Below are positions 1 through 8,411 of a DNA stretch of 64,000 bases, in pieces. The notes under the pieces are model-generated. The model was not told where the DNA came from, made no database searches, and saw only the letters and a list, made by a program, of their open reading frames with translations. Each line of letters begins with the position of its first letter. Within the stretch, counting starts at the first letter, position 1. Source of the DNA: Polaribacter sp. Hel1_33_78 (GTDB lineage: Bacteria; Bacteroidota; Bacteroidia; Flavobacteriales; Flavobacteriaceae); contig NZ_LT629794.1 in NCBI RefSeq assembly GCF_900106075.1, forward strand, positions 2,150,001 through 2,214,000, written 5' to 3'. A program made the position numbers and the translations under genes.

Positions 1-78
1 ACTACTCTTTTTGTATACAAAAAAAAATAAAGTAGATATGAATTGTAACTAAGAAAAAATCAAAAAAAAAAAATTACT

Positions 79-3000
79 ATGACTAAAAAATTAAAACAAT
101 TTAAAAGCGTAAAAAGCCTTTTAATTATATGTTGCTTTTTTCTGTTCACGAGTTCTGCTTTGGCCTCTCATTTTAGATACGGAGATATTAGTTATCGAGT
201 AGACACAAATGACCCAACAGGAAGAACGGTAATATTTAAAGTAAATAGTGGATGGCGAAGTACATGGACCAGATCTTTAAATATTGAACTTCGTTTTCAG
301 CCAACAGGTGGAGGTAAAGCTGAACTTATTGGTAAAATTCCAGAAAACTTAACTGGGAGTTCTAACGGTGTAAACTATTACACAGGTGAAATTTCTTATA
401 CTTTTAAAACGAATGGAGAATATAAAGTTTATTACGGTAGCTGCTGTAAAATAAGTACACTTGAGAATAACAAAGATAAGCCATGGTATGTGTATACAAA
501 GGTGAATGTTGGTTCAGGAAATAGTTCTCCTGTAACTTCGCTACCCGCAGTGCAATATGTGCAACAAAATACAATAGCTAAATTTAATATCCCAGCGGTA
601 GATCCAGATGGTAATGCTTTAACGTATAGGCTCGCAACAAATGCAGATGGTTTTGAAGGAAATCAACCTTTGAATTTTTTAGTCTCTTCAAATGGAGAAG
701 CTACATTTAATACTACTGGAAAAACAATTGGTAAATTATATAATGCCGCAGTTGTAATAACCGATTCTGATGGAGCAGAAATTCTTGTAGATTTTATTCT
801 AGAAATTACAAAGCAGTCTACTCCTCCTCAATGGGATTATAGCGCGGGAAAAACACCTGCTAATGACACTGCATATCAAATCTCTCCTGGACAAACCATT
901 ACATTTCCTGTTGAAGCATTTGATACAGATTCAGGAAGTTCTGTAAGCATTTCAGCTTCAGGCATGCCGTCTAACTCAACAGTTTCTCCAGCATTTGGTA
1001 CTACTTCGAATCCAATAAATCATCAATTTAGTTGGACACCAAATGCCAATCAGTATGGACAATTCTTAATTAATTTTACAGCAAAAGACAATAATAATGT
1101 TACAGTTTCTTCAAGTGTTTCAATAAACATTTCTTTAAAACCTGTTTTCGACGTACCACCTACGCCAGTTTCTGGCGTACATAATACGATTGTTAGCCCT
1201 GGCGAATTAATTCAGTACACCGTGCAGGCTTCAGATCCAGATCCAACAGATTTAGTGCGTATTATTGCTATGCAAGGTAAAGACATGAGCGGAAATCTTG
1301 TTTCAGTTTATACAGGCGCCTCTTTAAATCCTATACCTACTGCTTCCAATAACCCTACATCAGGTACTTTCAGCTGGACACCAACACAAGATCAATGGGG
1401 TCATAGGCATGTTATATTTACAGCAGAAGACAGTTATGGTGATCAAGCAACCCACGAAGTGAGTCAATTAGTAAATACACCTCCCGTTTTTGCCTCTACA
1501 CCAGTACTAACAGCAGATGTAGGCGTACCTTATTCTTACACTATTAAAGTAACCGATCCAGATTTACCTTATGGAGATTCTTTAATGATCTTCGGAACTA
1601 ATTTACCTTCTTGGTTAAGTGTAACCGATAATGCCGATGGAACTGCAACACTATCAGGTACTCCAACGCCATCAGATGTAGGTATTAACGCTGTAAAAAT
1701 TGTATCAGAAGACTTACATCATCACATGGATGCTAGAGGGGTAATTAATCAATTATTCAATATCACAGTTAATAACTGCAGCGTTAATGCAATAGCAATG
1801 GATGCTGTTATAGAATTAGATGTAAATGGTCAAGCTTCAATAACGATAAATACTATTAATAATGGATCCACTGCCTCTTGTGGCATTGATACAATTGTTC
1901 TAGATAAAACAGATTTTGACTGTAATAATTTAGGAAATACAAATACAGTAACACTAACAGTTACCGACTCTAACGGAAATATCGGAACAGCAGCAGCAAA
2001 TATTACTGTGCTTGATATAATTGCACCTGTAATTTCACCTCCAGCCGACATTAGTGTAATTGCTACAAGTACAGCAGGTGCATTAGTAAATTATACAACA
2101 CCTGTTGCAACGGACAATTGTACAGTAACAACTGCATTAACTGCAGGTTTTGCAGATGGTGCTACTTTCCCAATAGGAACAACGGTTGTAACACATACTG
2201 CAACAGACGGCGCAGGACTTTTAGCTTCGGCTTCCTTTAACGTTATTGTATCTGGTCTTGCTCCCAACATAACAGTTCCTGCCAATATAACAGTAAACAA
2301 TGATTTAGGAGTATGTGGTGCGATTGTAAATTATGCCGCTACAGAAACTACCGCTATTCCAGCTTCAGTAATTACATATGACATCCAACCTGGTACTACT
2401 TTTGGAGTTGGAACTACTACCGTAACAGCGACAGCAACCAATACACTTGGAACTTCTTCAAGTACATTTGATGTTATTGTAGAAGATTCTGAACTGCCAA
2501 CTGCAATTACAAAAAATATTACTGTACAATTAGATGCATCTGGTAATGCCTCTATTACCCCAAATATGATTGACAACGGGTCATCTGATAATTGTAACGT
2601 GAACACAATGACATTAGATAATACTGATTTTGATTGTGAAAATATTGCTGGTTCTAGTTCAAATAATTTTGCTTTAAACTATAATGGAAATGATAATGTA
2701 GTCATTCAAGACAATCAAGACCTAAGAATCACAGGAGATATGAGTCTTGAAGCTTGGTTTAAAATGGATACCAACCCCGGAGATTGGGTTAGAGTTGTAG
2801 GAAAAGGAGCTTCAGGACCAAGAAACTATGGATTATGGTATCATCCAAATGGTGAGTTCTTATTTCAGCAATATGGAAGCGGTGTTTCCGTCAGATTAAA
2901 TCAGACAGTTAATCAAGGACAATGGTATCATTTTGCGGCCACTAAAGAGGGAGCTTTAACTAAATTATTTATTGATGGTGTTTTAGTTGCAACAACTAAT

Positions 3001-6000
3001 GGAGGTATAAATCCAGCAACAAGTGCTGATCCTTTAACAATCGGTTATGCAGGATACCACGCATATCATCGAGGTCAAATTGATGAAGTAAGGCTTTGGA
3101 ATGTGGCTAGAACAGATCAAGAAATTTTTAATAATTACAATATTGGATTAAGTGGCACTGAAAATGGTTTAGTTGCTTATTACAATATGGAAGAAGGTCA
3201 AGGAACTTATCTTACAGATGTTTCGGGGAATGATCATGTGGGTGCTATTCAAGGATCAACTTGGACTAGCTCATCTGTTGATTTGGCAGGTGGAATTTCT
3301 GGAGGTTCAGGAAACAAAGTTACTTTAACAATTACTGACACTGCAGGTAATTCATCTTCAGCAACAGCTTTTGTAACCGTTGAAGACAATATTGCTCCAA
3401 GCATTACTTTAAATGGTACAGATAATGTAAACCATGCTGCCTTCACAGCATATACAGATTTGGGTGCGACTACTGCAGACAATTGTTCAGCTACCTTAGT
3501 TACCACAGATAACCTGAATGTAAATATTCCTGGAGACTACACAGTAACTTATACGGCAACAGATAGCAGTAATAACGTAACAATTAAAAGTAGAACTGTA
3601 TATATTGTGGATACAAATAATTTTCCAACAGCTCAAAATGATACAGGCATAGTGATGAAAAATAGTGAAGATAATCTTTTTACGGTTGTCACTAATGATA
3701 GTTATGGAACAGACGGACCTAACGCAACTCATCCAATATCACTTACAGGATTTTATACCGATTTAGGAGGAAAATTAGAATTAGTTGGAGATGTAGTAAA
3801 ATATACACCAAAAAAGGGTTACGTAGGAATAGATAGTTTTAAATATATCATTACAGATTTAAATGGTGATGCAGCAAATGCAGAGGTAATAATAACAGTA
3901 GAAGAAATTTCAACACCCACAGCGCTAGCAGACACAGTAGATGTAATACAAGATAGTGCATCAAACCCTATTGACGTATTATTCAATGATAGTTTTGGTT
4001 CAAATGGACCAGCAGGATCAAATTCAATTACTGTTCCAGGAATAACTGCTGAATCAGGAGTGCTGGTTGTTAATGATAATAAAGTTGATTATACCCCAGC
4101 TTCTGGTTTTAGCGGAACAGATACCTTTAGCTACACAATTACAGATGGCAGTGGTGATACAGCAAGCGCAACTGTAACGATAATCGTAGCTCCAACAGTT
4201 CTAATAGATGGTTTGTTAATGGCTAAAAGTGATGCAGTAACGGTAGCACAAAATAGTACCGCTAACTATATTGATATTCTGGCAGACAACGGATCTGGAG
4301 CTGATGACTTTGGAATAGATGGCGCAATAGATAATGGATTAACCATGACAGATGGAACGCTAACCGGCCTAAGTGAACAAGGAATAATAATTGTAGACAC
4401 TAATTCAACAGATAGTCCATTAGATGATGTAATTGTTTACACACCAAATACAGGTTTTGTAGGAGTCGATCATTTTTATTATATGATTACCGATGCAAAT
4501 GGTGCTACTTCGATTGCACAAGTAACAATTACCGTAACCGAAATAGATACACCAACGGCACAAAACGATACTGTAGGTGTAACACAAGACAGTACTGCAA
4601 CAACTATCGACGTGCTAGCAAATGATAGTTTTGGTTCAGATGGCCAAGCAACGATAAATGCGTTAACCATTAATAATGCTACCAATACAAATGGAGCAAC
4701 CATCGCTGTAAATGATGCAAAGGTAAATTACACTCCGGCAACTGGTTTTAGTGGAACAGACATATTTACGTATTCAATTACAGACGGAAATGGCGATGCA
4801 TCTACGGCTAACGTAACGGTAACGGTTGGCTCATATAGTTTACCAACAGCAAAAGACGATTCAGTAACCTTTATACAAGATAGTGTAGACAATGTGATCT
4901 TTATATTAGACGATAATGGATCGGGAGCAGATAGTTACGGATCAGACGGTGCTAATGCTAGTCATCCCATATCACTTGTAGCATTTTATACAGATAAAGG
5001 AGCAGCATTAGAATTAGACGGAACAACTGTAAAGTATACACCAATGGCTGGTTATGTTGGTATAGATACGTTTAGTTATTTAATTACAGACTTAAACGGA
5101 GATGCAGACAAGGCTACTGTTACGGTAACGGTAATAGAAATAGATACACCAACAGCAAATGATGATACTGCAACCGTAGCACAAGACAGTGGTATAACTA
5201 GTATCGATGTGCTAGCTAATGATAGTTTTGGATTCGATGGAGCAGCGAACGCAAATGCTCTAACTATTAATACCAACACTAATGGAGCAACTATAAATGT
5301 TAATGCAGCAAAGGTAGATTACACTCCAGCAAGTGGCTATAGTGGAACAGATAGCTTTACGTATACAATTACAGATGGAAATGGTGATACAGCGACAGCT
5401 ACTGTAACGGTAATAGTAAGTTCAGATAACACAAATGGTTTACCAATAGCGCAAGATGACATCGTTTCGGTTATCCTAAATAGCTCAGACAATGTGATCT
5501 ATATATTAGATGATAATGGATCTGGTGTAGATAGTTACGGAACAGATGGTCCTAATGCAACCCACCCAATATCACTTTCTGGAACTTATACAGATTTAGG
5601 AGGTAAATTAGAATTAGATGGAAACACTGTACTCTATACTCCTGCAGATGGTTTTTCAGGAGTAGATAAATTTAATTATATACTTACTGATGCAACCGGA
5701 GATGCGTCAACGGCACAAGTAACTATTAATGTTACTTCTTCAAAGTCTTCAGGGATTGTAACTACTGACGCAGTAATCAAAGACCTTCAAGTATATCCTA
5801 ATCCGTCAAAAGGTGCTTTTAAAGTATTAGTTTATAGTGAAAAGGCAGAACAAGCTTCTGTACTACTATTTGATGTTACTGGTAAAGTGGTGTATAACAA
5901 GAAACAATTACTTTCTACAGGGAACAATACAATGAACTTACATGTAAATGTGCAAACAGGTATTTTGTTTCTAAAGGTGTATACAGATAACACCAACTTT

Positions 6001-6027
6001 GGAACTAAAAAGATTTTATTCAAATAG
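79..6027 (+). CDS. Giant secreted type IX adhesin with HYR/Ig-like, LamG and cadherin-like repeats
   Basis: This 1982-residue protein is predicted to be exported and anchored at the cell surface. Residues 1-30 are a Sec signal peptide (basic start, LLIICCFFLF core, ALAS end). Residues about 150-560 are Ig/cadherin-like modules. Two HYR-like units follow at about 566-653 and 810-1110. A LamG/concanavalin-like domain (about 861-1070, containing SLEAWFK) is inserted in the second HYR-like unit. Seven tandem cadherin-like units start near 1184, 1279, 1380, 1492, 1589, 1691 and 1789, each with an N/DDt..v.QdS..n.IdVL.ND signature. The last ~80 residues (DLQVYPNPSKGAFKV onward) are a type IX secretion sorting domain. 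Such proteins serve in adhesion or gliding; the ligand is unknown. It lies outside the cassette array. Confidence 0.85.
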   Translation: MTKKLKQFKSVKSLLIICCFFLFTSSALASHFRYGDISYRVDTNDPTGRTVIFKVNSGWRSTWTRSLNIELRFQPTGGGKAELIGKIPENLTGSSNGVNYYTGEISYTFKTNGEYKVYYGSCCKISTLENNKDKPWYVYTKVNVGSGNSSPVTSLPAVQYVQQNTIAKFNIPAVDPDGNALTYRLATNADGFEGNQPLNFLVSSNGEATFNTTGKTIGKLYNAAVVITDSDGAEILVDFILEITKQSTPPQWDYSAGKTPANDTAYQISPGQTITFPVEAFDTDSGSSVSISASGMPSNSTVSPAFGTTSNPINHQFSWTPNANQYGQFLINFTAKDNNNVTVSSSVSINISLKPVFDVPPTPVSGVHNTIVSPGELIQYTVQASDPDPTDLVRIIAMQGKDMSGNLVSVYTGASLNPIPTASNNPTSGTFSWTPTQDQWGHRHVIFTAEDSYGDQATHEVSQLVNTPPVFASTPVLTADVGVPYSYTIKVTDPDLPYGDSLMIFGTNLPSWLSVTDNADGTATLSGTPTPSDVGINAVKIVSEDLHHHMDARGVINQLFNITVNNCSVNAIAMDAVIELDVNGQASITINTINNGSTASCGIDTIVLDKTDFDCNNLGNTNTVTLTVTDSNGNIGTAAANITVLDIIAPVISPPADISVIATSTAGALVNYTTPVATDNCTVTTALTAGFADGATFPIGTTVVTHTATDGAGLLASASFNVIVSGLAPNITVPANITVNNDLGVCGAIVNYAATETTAIPASVITYDIQPGTTFGVGTTTVTATATNTLGTSSSTFDVIVEDSELPTAITKNITVQLDASGNASITPNMIDNGSSDNCNVNTMTLDNTDFDCENIAGSSSNNFALNYNGNDNVVIQDNQDLRITGDMSLEAWFKMDTNPGDWVRVVGKGASGPRNYGLWYHPNGEFLFQQYGSGVSVRLNQTVNQGQWYHFAATKEGALTKLFIDGVLVATTNGGINPATSADPLTIGYAGYHAYHRGQIDEVRLWNVARTDQEIFNNYNIGLSGTENGLVAYYNMEEGQGTYLTDVSGNDHVGAIQGSTWTSSSVDLAGGISGGSGNKVTLTITDTAGNSSSATAFVTVEDNIAPSITLNGTDNVNHAAFTAYTDLGATTADNCSATLVTTDNLNVNIPGDYTVTYTATDSSNNVTIKSRTVYIVDTNNFPTAQNDTGIVMKNSEDNLFTVVTNDSYGTDGPNATHPISLTGFYTDLGGKLELVGDVVKYTPKKGYVGIDSFKYIITDLNGDAANAEVIITVEEISTPTALADTVDVIQDSASNPIDVLFNDSFGSNGPAGSNSITVPGITAESGVLVVNDNKVDYTPASGFSGTDTFSYTITDGSGDTASATVTIIVAPTVLIDGLLMAKSDAVTVAQNSTANYIDILADNGSGADDFGIDGAIDNGLTMTDGTLTGLSEQGIIIVDTNSTDSPLDDVIVYTPNTGFVGVDHFYYMITDANGATSIAQVTITVTEIDTPTAQNDTVGVTQDSTATTIDVLANDSFGSDGQATINALTINNATNTNGATIAVNDAKVNYTPATGFSGTDIFTYSITDGNGDASTANVTVTVGSYSLPTAKDDSVTFIQDSVDNVIFILDDNGSGADSYGSDGANASHPISLVAFYTDKGAALELDGTTVKYTPMAGYVGIDTFSYLITDLNGDADKATVTVTVIEIDTPTANDDTATVAQDSGITSIDVLANDSFGFDGAANANALTINTNTNGATINVNAAKVDYTPASGYSGTDSFTYTITDGNGDTATATVTVIVSSDNTNGLPIAQDDIVSVILNSSDNVIYILDDNGSGVDSYGTDGPNATHPISLSGTYTDLGGKLELDGNTVLYTPADGFSGVDKFNYILTDATGDASTAQVTINVTSSKSSGIVTTDAVIKDLQVYPNPSKGAFKVLVYSEKAEQASVLLFDVTGKVVYNKKQLLSTGNNTMNLHVNVQTGILFLKVYTDNTNFGTKKILFK

Positions 6028-6050
6028 GTAAATAATAGCTGTAAATAAAA

Positions 6051-6082
6051 AAAGAGGAACTGAAAAGTTCCTCTTTTTTTTT
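6051..6082 (+). terminator. Intrinsic terminator of the adhesin gene
   Basis: AAAGAGGAAC, a six-base loop, then GTTCCTCTTT and further Ts form a 10-bp stem with a T-tract, 23 bp after the stop codon. This is a canonical Rho-independent terminator. The A-tract on the left would also allow weak termination from the minus strand. Confidence 0.9.
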
Positions 6083-6366
6083 GTGATGTTATTTTAAAAG
6101 AAATAAGTGCTCCTAATTATATTTAGAACCAGATAAAAAAAACTTAAAACATGAGTAATTGAAATATTATTTATAAATAATATATTCACTGAATCTTCGG
6201 CTCACAATCCTCGCCATTAAAAAAAACACAACGTTTTCAAGTTAAAAAAGAAACTTATTTGCAAAAAAATATTTGAGCATCTAGCCATTTTTAAGGATAA
6301 CTTGTTAAGATTTTTTATGTTAAAGTCAATTCTCAAAAAAAACTAGGCTATAAAATATTTCAGAAT
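6083..6366. other. AT-rich intergenic gap, no gene seen
   Basis: This stretch separates the adhesin terminator from the 3' end of the minus-strand repressor gene. I see no ORF of useful length, no clear hairpin and no repeat shared with the array downstream. Confidence 0.6.
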
Positions 6367-7140
6367 TTAAATTAATGATTTTTTTAAAGCTGCCAACTCT
6401 ACTCCTAACCCATTAAACATATTTATAATACTGCTTAATTTTAATTCGTGTTCTTCATATTCTTGTGTGTTGATACTGCACGTAAACTTCCATAATTCTA
6501 AGACTTCAGAAACAGGAACATTATAAGATTGATACCCTGAATTGTCTGGCTTTAATAAAAAAGATTGCTTCTCTTCTATTTGATTATAAATTCTTTTATA
6601 GGTCATTCCATCATCTTTTGTGACCACAATATAAGAACATCCGCTTTTTGCTTCTTTTATATCTTCAACAAATTCTGCGACTACATACGAACCATCTTTC
6701 ATTGGCAACATAGAATCTCCTTTTATTGGAAAAGCTCTGTGTTTACCTGTAGGTAAAAAAGGCAACTTTATTTTTTCTAATTGCTCTATATATTCCGGAT
6801 CATCATATCCTAATAGATATCCTGCAGATGCTTTTGCTGAAACAACTTCAATTAAATTCTCATTATCAGCATCAACTGTTATTGGAAACAAAACTCTTTT
6901 ATTACCAACTTCAATAAAAGAAACGTCTTTTGCTTTTGTTAAATCGTTTTTTATAATGACGTCTATAGGAATTCTAAAGTAAGCAGAAAAGTCTATTAAA
7001 AAGTCTATTGTAGGTGAAGATCTATTCTCTTCATAAGAACTTATTCTTGATCTTGTAACCAACAATTCTTCTGCCAAAGACTCTTGTGTTAACTTTTTAA
7101 GAGTTCTTAAATGTTTAATGTTTTTTGATAAATTATTCAT
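6367..7140 (-). CDS. XRE-family, LexA-like S24 repressor
   Basis: A 257-residue protein with an N-terminal XRE helix-turn-helix (about 5-62) and a C-terminal S24 peptidase domain (about 100-230). Ser143 in KGDSML and Lys182 in MTYKRI form the expected Ser-Lys dyad. Ala106-Gly107 (ASAGYLL) is a plausible self-cleavage site ahead of the dyad. Proteins of this design (LexA, UmuD, CI) cleave themselves when RecA is activated and so release DNA-damage genes. The gene is divergent from the polymerase operon, 52 bp away, so it most likely represses that operon and itself. Direct control of the recombinase further downstream is possible but not shown. Confidence 0.85.
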   Translation of the reverse strand: MNNLSKNIKHLRTLKKLTQESLAEELLVTRSRISSYEENRSSPTIDFLIDFSAYFRIPIDVIIKNDLTKAKDVSFIEVGNKRVLFPITVDADNENLIEVVSAKASAGYLLGYDDPEYIEQLEKIKLPFLPTGKHRAFPIKGDSMLPMKDGSYVVAEFVEDIKEAKSGCSYIVVTKDDGMTYKRIYNQIEEKQSFLLKPDNSGYQSYNVPVSEVLELWKFTCSINTQEYEEHELKLSSIINMFNGLGVELAALKKSLI

Positions 7141-7143
7141 AAT

Positions 7144-7180
7144 GCTACAATATTGAGCAACAAATGTATGAATTTGTAGC
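7144..7180. promoter_or_regulatory. Candidate operator between the S24 repressor and the polymerase operon
   Basis: The 52-bp divergent intergenic region contains GCTACAA (7144-7150) and its inverse TTGTAGC (7174-7180), separated by 23 bp. Being the only inverted repeat in the shared promoter region, it is the best candidate site for the S24 repressor. No perfect -7 box was found. Confidence 0.45.
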
Positions 7181-7192
7181 TAATTTTACGGT

Positions 7193-8407
7193 GTGAAAAA
7201 AAATATTTTACATCTTGATTTAGATACTTTTTTTGTTTCCTGTGAACGTTTGATTGACAGCCGATTACAAAAAAAACCTTTGTTAGTTGGCGGAACTGGA
7301 GACCGAGGTGTTGTTGCGGCTTGCAGTTATGAAACTAGAAGATTTGGTGTGCATTCTGGTATGTCTATGAAAATAGCGAAGAAACTCTGCCCCGAAGCAA
7401 TAACTATTAGAGGAAATACAGGTACTTATTCTAAATATTCAAATTTAGTAACAGAAATTATCAAAGAAAAAGTACCACTTTTTGAAAAAGCAAGTATTGA
7501 TGAGTTCTATGCAGATCTTACCGGTATGGATGCTTTTTTTGGAAGCTATAAATACGCGTCAGAATTGCGTTGTAAAATTATCAAAGAAACAGGATTGCCT
7601 ATTTCTTTTGGAATGTCGCAAAATAAAATTGTGTCTAAAGTTGCTACTGGAGAAGCAAAACCCAACAATCAATTATTGATTGACAAAGGTTTTGAAAAAT
7701 CATTCTTAGCACCTTTATCAATCCGAAAAATTCCATCTGTGGGTACTAAAACATATCAAACGTTAAGAAACCTTGGTATCGATAAAGTAAAAGTGATTCA
7801 AGAAATGCCTTTAGAAATGATGATAAGCGTTTTGGGGGCTAATGGAAAAACAATTTGGAAGCGTGCAAACGGTATTGACAATTCGCCAATTATTGCGTTT
7901 CACGAACGTAAATCTTTATCTACAGAAAGAACCTATCATAAAGACACGATTGATATGATAAAATTAAAAGAAACCCTATTTGCAATGGCAGAAAACTTAG
8001 CATATCAATTAAGAAAAGGGGATAAATTAACGGGGACTTTAAGCGTGAAAATTCGGTATTCAGATTTTAATACGTACAGCAAACAAATAAAAATACCATA
8101 TACAAGTGCAGATCATATTATAATTCCTAAAGTTTTAGAATTGTTTAAAAAATTATACCAACGAAGATTGTTAATTCGATTGGTTGGTGTAAAAGTATCT
8201 GATATTGTAAGTGGTAATTATCAAATTAATCTTTTTGATGACACCGAACAAATGTTAGATCTATACAACGCTATGGATAACGTTCGTAATAAATATGGTG
8301 AATTAAGTATTATGAGAGCGTCTGCTATGGGGGCAAAATCTATTGGAAGGTTTAGCAATCCGTTTAACGGTGAACCGCCTTTAGTTTTAGCACATAGAAA
8401 ACAATAG
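7193..8407 (+). CDS. dinB: Y-family DNA polymerase (DinB/Pol IV type)
   Basis: A 404-residue translesion polymerase with intact catalytic acids: Asp9 in HLDLDTFF, and Asp103-Glu104 in ASIDEF. The palm and fingers occupy about 1-235 and the little finger about 240-350. YQINLFDD near residue 345 fits a beta-clamp-binding motif (QxxLF). I chose the GTG at 7193 because the conserved first beta strand begins directly after it. The gene is 4 bp upstream of a DnaE-like polymerase and divergent from an S24 repressor. This is the layout of damage-inducible mutagenesis operons comparable to imuB-dnaE2, although here the Y-family active site is intact, unlike ImuB. Confidence 0.9.
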   Translation: MKKNILHLDLDTFFVSCERLIDSRLQKKPLLVGGTGDRGVVAACSYETRRFGVHSGMSMKIAKKLCPEAITIRGNTGTYSKYSNLVTEIIKEKVPLFEKASIDEFYADLTGMDAFFGSYKYASELRCKIIKETGLPISFGMSQNKIVSKVATGEAKPNNQLLIDKGFEKSFLAPLSIRKIPSVGTKTYQTLRNLGIDKVKVIQEMPLEMMISVLGANGKTIWKRANGIDNSPIIAFHERKSLSTERTYHKDTIDMIKLKETLFAMAENLAYQLRKGDKLTGTLSVKIRYSDFNTYSKQIKIPYTSADHIIIPKVLELFKKLYQRRLLIRLVGVKVSDIVSGNYQINLFDDTEQMLDLYNAMDNVRNKYGELSIMRASAMGAKSIGRFSNPFNGEPPLVLAHRKQ

Positions 8408-8411
8408 TACT

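Noticed and set aside
1830..5279. Several minus-strand ORFs inside the adhesin
   Set aside because: They are Val/Ser-rich shadows of the repetitive + strand reading frame, with no start signals or domains.
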